NCBI RefSeq assembly: GCF_036345255.1
Contig: NZ_CP107783.1
Location: 2,852,001 to 2,916,000 of the forward strand
Origin: Streptomyces sp. NBC_00569
GTDB taxonomy: Bacteria; Actinomycetota; Actinomycetes; Streptomycetales; Streptomycetaceae
DNA length: 64,000 nucleotides
Direction of reading: 5' to 3'
How positions within the stretch are numbered: position 1 is the stretch's first letter; each line of letters opens with the position of its first letter. Below, in pieces: positions 33,584 through 42,900 of the stretch. Both the position numbers and the translations under genes were made by a program. The notes under the pieces were generated by a model. That model was not told where the DNA came from. It made no database searches and saw only the letters and a list, made by a program, of their open reading frames with translations.

Positions 33584-34429
33584 ATGCCTTTTCCCGCATC
33601 GGCCCCCGTGGCCACCAGCGCGCTCACGCCCGCGTACACCCGGCTGACCGAGGTGTTCGCGGGTCTGCGGATCACAGAGCTCGCCGAGACCGAGCAGCCC
33701 CCTCAGGGCAGCGGCTGGGTCGCCGCCGCCCGGCTCGCGGAGGGCGGGCCCGCCCTCGACGCGTTCCTCGCGTGGGACAACGCGCAGGTGCTCAAGGACT
33801 ACGGGCAGCAGGCCCGCCCGGACGTCGTCGCCAGTTTCGGCCTGCACCGTTACGCCTGGCCCGCCTGCCTGCTGGTCACGGTGCCGTGGTTCCTGGACCG
33901 CCGCGTCCCGCGCCTCCCCGTGACGAACGTCGCCTTCCAGCGCACGCTGGGGCGGATGGCCGTACGCGTCACCGACTTCGCCTGCCTGCCGGGCGACCCC
34001 GCCGCCGCACTGCCCGGCGCCCATGTCGTGCCGGACGAGGAGGCGCTGCGGGCCGAGGTGCGCGCGGCCGTCGCCGACCACCTGGGCCCGGTGCTCACCG
34101 GATTCGGACCGCGGATGCGACGTGGCCCGCGCGCCCTGTGGGGCATGGCGACGGACGAGATCGTCGAGGGGCTCTGGTACATCGCCCATCTGCTCGGCGA
34201 GGAGCGCCGGGCGATGCGGGAGCTCGAACTGCTGCTGCCCGGCACGACGAAGCCGTACGTCGGCAAGCCCGCGTTCCGTGAACTCACCGGCCCCGACGGG
34301 CAGTCGCTGCCGACCCGCGACCGGGCGAGCTGCTGCCTCTTCTACACGCTGCGTCCCGAGGACACCTGCGTGACGTGCCCCCGCACCTGCGACGCGGACC
34401 GAGTGGCGAGGCTGAGCGCAACCGCCTGA
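33584..34429 (+). CDS. FhuF-like 2Fe-2S protein (ferric siderophore reductase family)
   Basis: A 281-residue cytoplasmic protein ending in the FhuF signature: two adjacent Cys (RASCCLFYTL) followed after about ten residues by CVTCP, the C-C-x10-C-x2-C pattern that binds an atypical 2Fe-2S cluster. FhuF-type proteins reduce ferric siderophores and release the iron. A strong iron box sits at the promoter, supporting a role in iron acquisition. The start is uncertain: the ATG at 33584 and a GTG at 33572 are both possible and neither has a clear Shine-Dalgarno. No siderophore genes are adjacent. Confidence 0.82.
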   Translation: MPFPASAPVATSALTPAYTRLTEVFAGLRITELAETEQPPQGSGWVAAARLAEGGPALDAFLAWDNAQVLKDYGQQARPDVVASFGLHRYAWPACLLVTVPWFLDRRVPRLPVTNVAFQRTLGRMAVRVTDFACLPGDPAAALPGAHVVPDEEALRAEVRAAVADHLGPVLTGFGPRMRRGPRALWGMATDEIVEGLWYIAHLLGEERRAMRELELLLPGTTKPYVGKPAFRELTGPDGQSLPTRDRASCCLFYTLRPEDTCVTCPRTCDADRVARLSATA

Positions 34430-34481
34430 ACGCGACGACGGCAACCCCCTCGGCGTGAACCACCCTTTCGAGTGACGTAAT

Positions 34482-34517
34482 TCGAACTCAACTTCCCTCA
34501 TTCTCAAGGGAGTTCGA
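34482..34517. other. Interrupted inverted repeat between fhuF-like and DUF2637 genes
   Basis: The outer arms TCGAACT/AGTTCGA and inner arms CCCT/AGGG can form a bulged stem-loop. It lies 52 bp after the FhuF-like stop and 128 bp before the DUF2637 start. It could be a weak terminator (no T tract) or an operator. Confidence 0.4.
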
Positions 34518-34645
34518 GCGCATGTCCGCTTCGTGCGCCCCCTCGCACTCCAATGGCGTTCTCTTGTCCCGAAACTCCTTGCGCACCGGTGGCCTTGAGC
34601 CAATATGGCGGCCGAAAAGCCCTACCGCGACGCAAGGGACCCCAG

Positions 34646-35725
34646 ATGAGACTGACCGACATATCGCTGGACTGGCTGCTTCCCGGCGCCGTGCTGCTCC
34701 TGGGCCTGCTGGCGGCGGTGGCGGTCCTCGCGCGCAGCAAGCGCGCCGGGGAAAGAGCGGCCGCGTCGTCCGACGACTCGTGGGAGCGCAGCGAGGAACG
34801 CCGCAGGCGCAAGGAGGCCGTCTACGGCACCGCGTCCTATCTGCTGCTGTTCTGCTGCGCCGCCGTGGCCGCCGCACTCTCCTTCCACGGGCTTGTCGGC
34901 TTCGGCCAGCAGAACCTGAACCTGTCCGGGGGCTGGGAGTACCTCGTCCCGTTCGGCCTCGACGGCGCGGCCATGTTCTGCTCCGTGCTCGCGGTGCGCG
35001 AGGCGAGCCACGGCGACGCGGCGCTCGGCTCCCGGATACTCGTGTGGACCTTCGCGGGCGCCGCCGCCTGGTTCAACTGGGTGCACGCGCCGCGCGGCAT
35101 CAGCCACGCGGGCGCCCCGCACTTCTTCGCCGGCATGTCACTGTCGGCCGCGGTCCTCTTCGACCGCGCGCTGAAGCAGACGCGCCGCGCGGCCCTGCGT
35201 GAACAGGGCCTGGTGCCACGGCCGTTGCCGCAGATCCGGATCGTGCGGTGGCTGCGCGCGCCCCGCGAGACGTACGGCGCCTGGTCGCTGATGCTGCTCG
35301 AGGGTGTGCGCACCCTGGACGAAGCGGTGGACGAGGTGCGGGAGGACAAGCGCGAGAAGGAGCAGACCCGGCTGCGCAGGCGCGAGCACGAGAAGCTGGA
35401 GCGGGCCCAGCTCAAGGCGATCAGCCGGGGCCACCCCACGCTCGGCGGGCGCGGAGGGCGTCAGGTGGACGTGCAGACCGCCGTCTCCGCGGGGTCCGGC
35501 ACGGGGCAGGCGGGCGCGGAGCCTGCCATATCGGAGGACCCGCCGCCCTCACCCCAGGAACAGCTCCCGCTGCGCGCGCGTCCCTCCCTCCAGGCCGTCA
35601 GAGGCGGCCCTGAAGCCGGCAAGCCCGTCACGGTCGACCTCACGGCGGAGGACGACACCCAGGCCCTGCCGCGGCTCGACTCACTGGAGCAGAAGCTCAA
35701 GGACCTCGAGCAGCAATTCGGCTAG
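34646..35725 (+). CDS. DUF2637 (SpdB-like) membrane protein
   Basis: A 359-residue protein. It has an N-terminal membrane helix (LLPGAVLLLGLLAAVAVLA), a charged loop, then three more helices (about 60-80, 100-118 and 127-150) with the DUF2637 pattern PFGLDGAAMFCSVLAVREA. A basic, coiled-coil-like cytoplasmic region (REDKREKEQTRLRRREHEKLERAQ) and an acidic tail follow. DUF2637 proteins include the SpdB plasmid-spread proteins and sporulation-linked chromosomal homologues in Streptomyces. No replication or transfer genes are nearby, so this is a chromosomal member. The ATG at 34646 was chosen because it starts the hydrophobic helix; the upstream frame is poor. Confidence 0.8.
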   Translation: MRLTDISLDWLLPGAVLLLGLLAAVAVLARSKRAGERAAASSDDSWERSEERRRRKEAVYGTASYLLLFCCAAVAAALSFHGLVGFGQQNLNLSGGWEYLVPFGLDGAAMFCSVLAVREASHGDAALGSRILVWTFAGAAAWFNWVHAPRGISHAGAPHFFAGMSLSAAVLFDRALKQTRRAALREQGLVPRPLPQIRIVRWLRAPRETYGAWSLMLLEGVRTLDEAVDEVREDKREKEQTRLRRREHEKLERAQLKAISRGHPTLGGRGGRQVDVQTAVSAGSGTGQAGAEPAISEDPPPSPQEQLPLRARPSLQAVRGGPEAGKPVTVDLTAEDDTQALPRLDSLEQKLKDLEQQFG

Positions 35726-35787
35726 GGGGGCGTCCGAAGGGAGTTCGGCCGGACGGGTGCGCCGTTCCGGGCGGCGGTCCCACGGTG

Positions 35788-36315
35788 TCACGCGGGGCCG
35801 CCGTCCAGTTCGAACCAGACCACCTTGCCCACGCCCAGTGCCCGTACGCCCCAGGCGTCCGCGAGCGACTGCACCAGGACGAGGCCCCGGCCGTTCGTAC
35901 CGTCGTCGGCGACCGGTACGCGCAGCCTCGGCCTGCGCCCCACGAAGTCCCTGACCTCCACCCGGAGCCTCTTCGGCCCGACGGTGGCCGTGAGGACGGC
36001 GTCGTGGTCGGTGTGCACCAGGGCGTTCGTCACCAGTTCGCTGGTGAGCAGCTCCGCGGTCTCCGACCTCTCCGGCGGGCCCCAGTCGTCCAGGAGTTCG
36101 CGCAGTGCGCGCCTCGCCTCGGGCACCGCCCGCAGGTCGGACCGCCCCAGCGTGCGCCTCAACAGCGCGCCTCCGCCGTCGCCCGTCGTGCCGTCGTGCG
36201 CCGTGTTGTCGTCCGCCGTGCCGTCGTTCGTCGCCCCGTCGCTCCCTGGCGCTTCCTCCGTTGGGGAGCGTCCGGCCACCGTGGTGGGAACGCGCCCTCG
36301 TACCAGCCGTTTCAT
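35788..36315 (-). CDS. ATP-binding anti-sigma-type regulatory protein (HATPase)
   Basis: A 175-residue protein of the RsbW/SpoIIAB-like histidine-kinase-ATPase family that is abundant in Streptomyces. The N-box SELVTNALVHTDHD, the RVEVRDFVG segment and GRGLVLVQSLADAWGV are recognisable. The first ~55 residues are an Asp/Gly/Thr-rich extension of low complexity. Family members bind ATP and often sequester sigma factors or control development. The start is uncertain: ATG at 36315 (after GGGGG) or ATG at 36423, which would add a Cys-containing basic segment. It is convergent with the DUF2637 gene. Confidence 0.78.
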   Translation of the reverse strand: MKRLVRGRVPTTVAGRSPTEEAPGSDGATNDGTADDNTAHDGTTGDGGGALLRRTLGRSDLRAVPEARRALRELLDDWGPPERSETAELLTSELVTNALVHTDHDAVLTATVGPKRLRVEVRDFVGRRPRLRVPVADDGTNGRGLVLVQSLADAWGVRALGVGKVVWFELDGGPA

Positions 36316-36451
36316 GACCCCCGCCCGCACGCCGATGACCTTGCCCCTTCTCCTGCGACCACGCTCGAACGCGTACACGGGAATGCATGCCCCGCACGCA
36401 TGTCCGCACTCCTGTGGATTCATCCACCAACGAACTCGCGGTCCGGCGGTA

Positions 36452-38197
36452 CTACGGGCGCGGCAGGTTGCGGATGTTGGAGCGGGCCATCTGCACCATG
36501 CGGCCGACGCCGCCGTCCAGGACGATCTTGGAGGCGGAGAGCGCGAAGCCCGTCACCATCTCGGCGCTGATCCTGGGCGGGATCGACAGGGCGTTGGGGT
36601 CGGTGACGACGTCGACGAGGGCGGGGCCCTTGTGCTTGAAGGCGTCCTTGAGGGCCCCGGCGAGCTGTTTCGGCTTCTCCACGCGCACCCCGTACGCTCC
36701 GCACGCGCGGGCGACGGCCGCGAAGTCGGGGTTCTTGTTCGCCGTCCCGTACGACGGGAGCCCGGCCACGAGCATCTCCAACTCGACCATACCGAGCGAG
36801 GAGTTGTTGAAGAGGACGACCTTGACCGGCAGGTCGTACTGGACGAGGGTCAGGAAGTCGCCCATCAGCATGGAGAACCCGCCGTCGCCCGACATCGAGA
36901 CGACCTGGCGGTTGCGGTCGACGAACTGGGCGCCGATCGCCATCGGCAGCGCGTTGGCCATGGAGCCGTGCGAGAACGATCCGATCACGCGGCGGCGGCC
37001 GTTGGGCGAGATGTAGCGCGCCGCCCACACGTTGCACATGCCCGTGTCGACGGTGAACACGGCGTCGTCGGCGGCCAGTTCGTCGAGCACGGAGGCGACG
37101 TACTCGGGGTGGATCGGGACGTGCTTCTCCACCTTCTTCGTGTACGCCTTGATGACGCCTTCGAGGGTGTCCGCGTGCTTCTTGAGCATCTTGTCGAGGA
37201 AGCGCCGGTTCGTCTTCGGCTGCACGCGCGGGGTCAGGCAGCGCAGCGTCTCGCGCACGTCGCCCCACACGGCGAGGTCCAGCTTCGAGCGCCGGCCGAG
37301 GTGCTCGGGCCTGACGTCGACCTGGACGATCTTCACGTCCTTCTGCGGCAGGAACGCGTTGTACGGGAAGTCCGTGCCGAGCAGGATGAGCAGATCGCAC
37401 TCGTTCGTCGCCTCGTACGCGGCGCCGTACCCGAGCAGCCCGCTCATGCCGACGTCGAACGGGTTGTCGTACTGAATCCATTCCTTGCCGCGCAGGGCGT
37501 GCCCGACCGGCGACTTGATCTTCTCCGCGAAGTCCATGACCTCGGCGTGCGCGCCCGCGGTGCCGCTGCCGCAGAAGAGCGTGACCTTGGCGGCGTCGTC
37601 GATCATCTCGACGAGCCGGTCGATCTCGGTGTCGCCGGGGCGGATGGTCGGCCGGGACGTGACGATCGCCGTCTCGACCGACTTCTCGGGTGCGGGCCGG
37701 TCGGCGACGTCGCCGGGCAGCGTGACGACGCTGACGCCCGACTGGCCGACCGCGTGCTGGATCGCCGTCTGCAGGACGCGCGGCATCTGCTGCGGGTTGG
37801 AGATCATCTCGCTGTAGTGCGAGCACTCCTGGAAGAGCCGGTCGGGGTGCGTCTCCTGGAAGTAGCCGAGGCCGATCTCGCTCGACGGGATGTGCGAGGC
37901 GAGCGCGAGGACCGGGGCCATGGAGCGGTGGGCGTCGTAGAGCCCGTTGATGAGGTGCAGATTGCCGGGCCCGCAGGAGCCGGCGCAGGACGTCATCTTC
38001 CCGGTGATCTGCGCCTCCGCCCCGGCGGCGAACGCGGCGGTCTCCTCGTGCCGTACGTGGATCCAGTCGATCGCGGAGTTGCGGCGGATCGCGTCGACGA
38101 CCGGGTTCAGGCTGTCGCCGACGACGCCGTACATACGCTTGACGCCCGCGCGGACGAGGATGTCGACGAACTGCTCGGCGACGTTCTGCTTGGCCAT
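36452..38197 (-). CDS. poxB: Pyruvate dehydrogenase (quinone)/pyruvate oxidase-type ThDP enzyme
   Basis: Thiamine-diphosphate enzyme of 581 residues, closest to PoxB, which oxidatively decarboxylates pyruvate to acetate and CO2 and passes electrons through FAD to quinone. The N-terminal domain carries the catalytic Glu (VRHEETAAFAAGAEAQ). The central FAD/TPP-like domain begins near residue 190. The C-terminal domain has the ThDP motif GDGGFSMLMGDFLTLVQYDLPVKVVLFNNS. The C-terminal membrane-binding helix of E. coli PoxB is not obvious. The gene appears monocistronic. Related ThDP enzymes (acetolactate synthase-like) are alternatives but less similar. Confidence 0.88.
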   Translation of the reverse strand: MAKQNVAEQFVDILVRAGVKRMYGVVGDSLNPVVDAIRRNSAIDWIHVRHEETAAFAAGAEAQITGKMTSCAGSCGPGNLHLINGLYDAHRSMAPVLALASHIPSSEIGLGYFQETHPDRLFQECSHYSEMISNPQQMPRVLQTAIQHAVGQSGVSVVTLPGDVADRPAPEKSVETAIVTSRPTIRPGDTEIDRLVEMIDDAAKVTLFCGSGTAGAHAEVMDFAEKIKSPVGHALRGKEWIQYDNPFDVGMSGLLGYGAAYEATNECDLLILLGTDFPYNAFLPQKDVKIVQVDVRPEHLGRRSKLDLAVWGDVRETLRCLTPRVQPKTNRRFLDKMLKKHADTLEGVIKAYTKKVEKHVPIHPEYVASVLDELAADDAVFTVDTGMCNVWAARYISPNGRRRVIGSFSHGSMANALPMAIGAQFVDRNRQVVSMSGDGGFSMLMGDFLTLVQYDLPVKVVLFNNSSLGMVELEMLVAGLPSYGTANKNPDFAAVARACGAYGVRVEKPKQLAGALKDAFKHKGPALVDVVTDPNALSIPPRISAEMVTGFALSASKIVLDGGVGRMVQMARSNIRNLPRP

Positions 38198-38265
38198 GAC
38201 TCACGCGCCCCTTCACGAACCGTCCTGTGGACACTCCCTTCCCCATGAATCCACAGCGGGCGCGG

Positions 38266-39807
38266 TTACGCCTCCCAAACGGCGGCGGCCGTGCGGTCGT
38301 CCGCGTACCCCTTGACGCGTACCTGGGTGTCCGCGAGGAACGCGGTGAGGCCGGGCGGGCCGCTCCCGTCCCAGCGGCGCGTGAGGTGCCCGGACAGCTC
38401 CGGCTCGCCGCGCAGGGGCTCGGCGAGGCCCGCCGTGCACAGCAGGAGCGTGTCACCCGGACGGGCGACGGAGGCACGGAAGCGGAACGGGTCGCGGGGC
38501 TGCTCGGGCGCCGGCTCGTACGGGCTCGGGGGCGTGGTGATCCCGAGGTCCATGGTCAGGCGGTCGCCGTCGGGAGTCTCCGGCGGCGGCGAACCGTAAC
38601 CGACGACGGGGGCGCCCGACACCTCGGAGACCTGCGGCTCGATGTCCTGCCACTCGCCGTCGCGCAGCCGGAACAGGCCGCCCCCGCCGACGCCGAAGAA
38701 CACGCGGGTGCGGCAGCCGGGGTCGGCGGGCAGCAGGAGGCAGCGCAGGCTCGCCGTGTACTCCTCCGGTTCCAGGCCCTGCTCGGCGGCGCTCGCCCTG
38801 AGCTTTCCGAGGCTGCGGTCGGTCAGGCGGTGCAGGCCCGACTTGAGGTCGCCCCGGTGGGCGGCGCGGATGTCCTCGGCGAGCCTCGCGTGACTGCGGC
38901 CGACGGCTCGGCCGATCCAGTCGCAGGCCTCGGCCGCCGCGCGGTGCGCTCCGGGTGTGGCGCGGGCGCCGGTGGCCATGGCGACCAGGATGAGGGCGCC
39001 GGCGCCCGTGCCGAACCGGGCGGTGAGCAGGCAGTCGCGGCGGGGCTCGCCCCGGTAGCGCGCGGAGTCGCCCCGCACGGACACCGCGCGCAGGGTGGAG
39101 GACCCGTACCTGGCGCCGTCCAGGACGGTGTCGGCGACGAGGTCGTCGAGGGTGTCGGGGTCGGCGGGCGGGAGCGCGGTGGGTTCGGCGTCGTAGGTGG
39201 GCGGGCCGTCGCCCACGTAGGGGACGACCGGGGGTTCGGTGCGTGCCTCCGGCGCTTCGGCGACGACCGGCTCGGCGTCGGGGGCCGCGTCGGGGGCGTG
39301 CGCATCGGCGTCGGGCGCGCGGAGGTCCGGCGCGGCGGTGGGAGGGGGCGGTGGTGGCCGGTGGCCGGGCGGCGGTGGCACGGACGGGAAGCTCTCGGGG
39401 CGCCCCGGAGCGTGTGCCGGGGGTTCCCACGGGGCGCGCGGAGCCGGCGGCGGGTCCACGGGCCGGGCAGGCGCCGGCGGTGATGACGGCGACGGTGGCG
39501 GCACCCTCCGGGCGTCGCGCGCCCCGGGCATGCGCTGCTCCGGGACCGGCGGCCGCTCCGTGACCTGCTCGGGCACCGGCCCGGGGTCGTGCTCAGGCTC
39601 CGGCTCCGGCTCGGGCTCCGGGAGTTGCTCCTCGCCCCCTTCGGATTCCGGTGGCGAGACCGTCCCCGACGCCGAGGCGAAGCGGTCGTCGAGGGTGTCC
39701 GGGGCCGGGGTCGGACCTGTGTCGTCGGTGGATTCGTCGTACAACTGTCCCCACCAGTCGTCGCCTTGACCGTGTCGGCCGGAGTTCCTCTCCCCCTGCT
39801 GGCTCAT
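38266..39807 (-). CDS. Degenerate PP2C-family protein with disordered N-terminal half
   Basis: A 513-residue protein. Residues 1-230 are Pro/Glu/Ala-rich, with a Pro-Glu dipeptide tract and poly-Pro, and probably disordered. The C-terminal part follows a PP2C Ser/Thr phosphatase layout (VSVRGDSARYRGEPRRD, LILVAMATGARATPG, RTRVFFGVGGGGLFRLRDGEW, GDTLLLCTAGLAEPLRGEPEL). At both places where metal-binding Asp-Gly pairs are expected the Asp is missing (VAMATG and CTAGL), so catalysis is doubtful and it may act as a pseudo-phosphatase. The ATG at 39807 has AAGGG upstream. It lies 68 bp upstream of poxB on the same strand. Confidence 0.78.
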   Translation of the reverse strand: MSQQGERNSGRHGQGDDWWGQLYDESTDDTGPTPAPDTLDDRFASASGTVSPPESEGGEEQLPEPEPEPEPEHDPGPVPEQVTERPPVPEQRMPGARDARRVPPPSPSSPPAPARPVDPPPAPRAPWEPPAHAPGRPESFPSVPPPPGHRPPPPPPTAAPDLRAPDADAHAPDAAPDAEPVVAEAPEARTEPPVVPYVGDGPPTYDAEPTALPPADPDTLDDLVADTVLDGARYGSSTLRAVSVRGDSARYRGEPRRDCLLTARFGTGAGALILVAMATGARATPGAHRAAAEACDWIGRAVGRSHARLAEDIRAAHRGDLKSGLHRLTDRSLGKLRASAAEQGLEPEEYTASLRCLLLPADPGCRTRVFFGVGGGGLFRLRDGEWQDIEPQVSEVSGAPVVGYGSPPPETPDGDRLTMDLGITTPPSPYEPAPEQPRDPFRFRASVARPGDTLLLCTAGLAEPLRGEPELSGHLTRRWDGSGPPGLTAFLADTQVRVKGYADDRTAAAVWEA

Positions 39808-39893
39808 GCCCTTATTGTCCACCGCATGGGCCGTACGAAAACGGGACACTCGAAAACGACCAGAAATGGCCCCGAATGACCCGGCTTGAAGCG

Positions 39894-39946
39894 AAAAAGG
39901 TCCGCCGGGCGACCCCACCCCCCACGGGAAGGACGCCCGGCGGACC
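39894..39946 (-). terminator. Rho-independent terminator of the subtilase gene
   Basis: Perfect 13-bp arms (GGTCCGCCGGGCG and its complement) with a 22-base loop, followed on the minus strand by five T residues (39898-39894). It lies 16 bp after the subtilase stop codon. Confidence 0.88.
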
Positions 39947-39961
39947 GGCTCGTTCGGGTGA

Positions 39962-42900
39962 TCAGCGCACGTCGTAGGCGCGCGTCACCGTCTGTTCGAC
40001 CGAGTTGCCGTTGGCGTCGGTCAGTTGGGCCTTCAGGGTGACCTGCTTGCCGGAGGCGCCCGCGTGGTTCACGGTCGCGCTCCACTTGCCGTCACGCTCG
40101 GCGGTCTTCGCCTCGGTCCACGTGGTGCCGCCGTCGTAGGAGTACGACAGCTCGGCCGAGGTGAGCTTGCCGGGCGTGTAGCCGGCGTGGCCGGTCGCGG
40201 TGAGCGTGATCCGCTGGCCGTCCGTGGCGGGCAGCGTCTTGAGGTCGTCCTGCGGCAGGGCGTAGTGCGGGAAGAGCAGCGGGATGCCCTGCGAGTAGAC
40301 GTTCTCGTCGAGGTGTGAGCGGAACGACCAGGTCGTCTGCGTCTGCGTGGACCGGTTCCAGGCGCCGAAGCTCTGCTTGAAGGTGTTGAGCGTCATGTCG
40401 TACCGCGCGTCGTCGCCCGGCACCTGGAACACGCCGAACGGGACATTGCTGTGCCCGAGCGCCTCGCCGTCGCGCTTGAGGTCGACGGAGCCGAAGTCCC
40501 CGAAGCTGCCCTGGACCCCCTGGTGTTCGCTGTCACCCCAGAAGCCGGGCGCGACGCCGATCAGGTCGCCCTGGCGTTCGGCGGCCAGCGCCGGCTCGCC
40601 CGCGTCGTCCAGCGGCGTGGTGGGCGCGAGCACGTCGCCGTACCACTCCTCGGTGCGGTGCTCACCCTTCTTGTAGGTGCGCACCGGGTCGATCATGTAC
40701 TCGCCCCAGGGGAAGCTGCTGGAGACCTGGTGGCCCCAGCCCGTGGTACCCGCCGAGTAGAGCTCGGTGCGGTGGGAAGGCGCCGCCACGGTCTCGAAGT
40801 CACCGAAGTAGGCCGTGAGTCCGCTCGGGCGCGTGACGCTGGGCAGGTCCAGGTAGTCGGTGGGCGTGCCCATCGCGCGGTACGTCGCCTTGTTCTCGGC
40901 GAGGTCGCGGTCGCGGACGGTGTAGGTGCGCGCGCTCTGCACGGGGCCGGTCTCGGGGAAGGCCAGGTTGTAGAAGTACGGGCTCTTCGCCGTGCCCTTC
41001 CAGTGGAGGGTCACGTCGCCGGCGCCGATCCGGGCGAGCAGGTCGGCTGCCTCGTCGGACGGGATGCCGATGACGGGCAGCGGGCCGCCGATGAAGCCGA
41101 CGGACGGGTAGAAGCGCCCCGGGATCGAGCGGTGGGCGAGGACGGCGATGGCTCCGGCGTCCTTGGCCGCCTTGGCCACGGCCGCGGCCGCGCCGTTGTC
41201 GGCGAGCTTGACCAGGGCGATCTTGCCCTTGACGCCGGCCGCGGCGAGTTCGGCGGCCGTACCGGACCCGGCGTCGACGACCTGGGCCTTGCCGGAGCCG
41301 TCGAGGTTCGCGGAGTTCGTCGCCCCGGCCACCGCGTGCAGCGCGGGGCCGCCTACGACGCCGAACTCGCTGAGCTGCGGGGCCGCCGCGCGCCAGAAAC
41401 TGTCGAACTCGAAGGTGCCGTCGGTGGCGCGGCCCTCGATGTCGGCGTAGTACCCGGCGACGGTGCGGCCGCCGGCCGCGGTGGCCGCGTGCAGCCAGGT
41501 GTCGTCCCAGCTGCGGGCGAACCCGAGGGTGGCGCCCCGCACCTCGGACGCCTTGTCGGTCTTCACCTCGAGGCGGCCGGCCTTGCGCGCGTCGAGGACG
41601 ACGGTGGTGTCCTTCTTGACGTCGAGCTGCGGGCGGGCCAGGTAGGAGAGGGAGTTGAGGAGGGTGCCCTCGGTGTCGGGCGTGGTGACGAAGCTGGAGA
41701 GGAAGTAGCGGCCCTGACGTATCTGGTACGTCTGGTCGGCCGCGCCCTCGTTGAAGCGGCGCTCGCCGCTGGCGTCGTCGGTGCCGATCAGGTCGACGGA
41801 CGACTGCCCGGCCGCGGCCTTGCCCGAGCGGTCGACGAGCTTGACGCGGAGGGTGACCGTCTCGGGCTGCACATACAGCGAGAAGGGCGTGGAGACGCCG
41901 ACGCCGTCGGCGGTGGCGAGCACACGGCCGGTGACGTCGCCGTACTGGGCGGCCTTGAGCGAGGCCGTGGGGTCGATCTTCAGGGGGACCTTGACGGTCG
42001 CGCCCGCCGGGACGGTGACGGTGTGCTCGCCGAGCTTCGCGACCGAGGAGCGGACGGCGGAGCCGTCGTTGCCGGTGACGCCCTTCACCTCCAGGCTCAA
42101 CCGCACGGCCTTGTCGGTGGTGTTCGTGTAGGGCACGTCGACGGTGGTGCGGTCGCTGCTGTCCTGCGGCCAGTTGAAACTGCCGCCCTGGACGGCGCTC
42201 GCGCCGAGCACCTTCTCGTCGATCGCGGCCTTCACGTCGAGGCGGCCGCCGCCGGTCTCGCGCACGTCGCCGGGGATGGCCGCGTCCGCGGAGGACACGA
42301 GGGCCGCCTTGATCTGCTGGGCGCTCCAGTCGGGGTGGCGCTGCTTGACGATGGCGGCGGCGCCCGCGACGTGCGGGGTCGCCATCGACGTACCGCTCAT
42401 CGACTGGTACGCGTAGATGCCACGGCCGCCCGCGGCCGCGGCCGAGATGGCGACGCCGGGCGCGGTGATCTCGGGCTTGAGCGTGTGCGAGCCGTAGGCC
42501 GGGCCGCGACTGGAGAAGCTCGCGGTGGTGTCGTCGTGGTCGACGGCGCCGACGGTCAGGACGCTCGGGGCGCAGCCGGGTGAGGAGACGGTGTTGTTGC
42601 CGGGTCCGGTGTTGCCCGCCGCGATGACGAAGAGGGTGTTCTTCGACGACTGCGCGAGTTCTTCGGTGGCGGTGGCCATCGGGTCGGTGCAGTCGGACTT
42701 CGCGGGGTTGCCGAGGCTCATGGAGACGACGTCGGCGCCCTGGTCGACGGCCCACTGCATACCGGCGATGATCCACGAAGTGGCGCCGGAGCCCGAGTCG
42801 TTGAGGACCTTGCCGTTGAGGAGCGTGGTGCCGGGGGCGACGCCGCGCTCCTTGCCGTCGCTCGCCGCGCCGGTGCCGCCGACGGTGGACGTGGTGTGGG

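Noticed and set aside
34646..35725. Trace of an integrated plasmid because of the SpdB-like DUF2637 gene
   Set aside because: No replication, transfer (Tra), integrase or attachment-site sequence is nearby, and DUF2637 genes are common in Streptomyces chromosomes.
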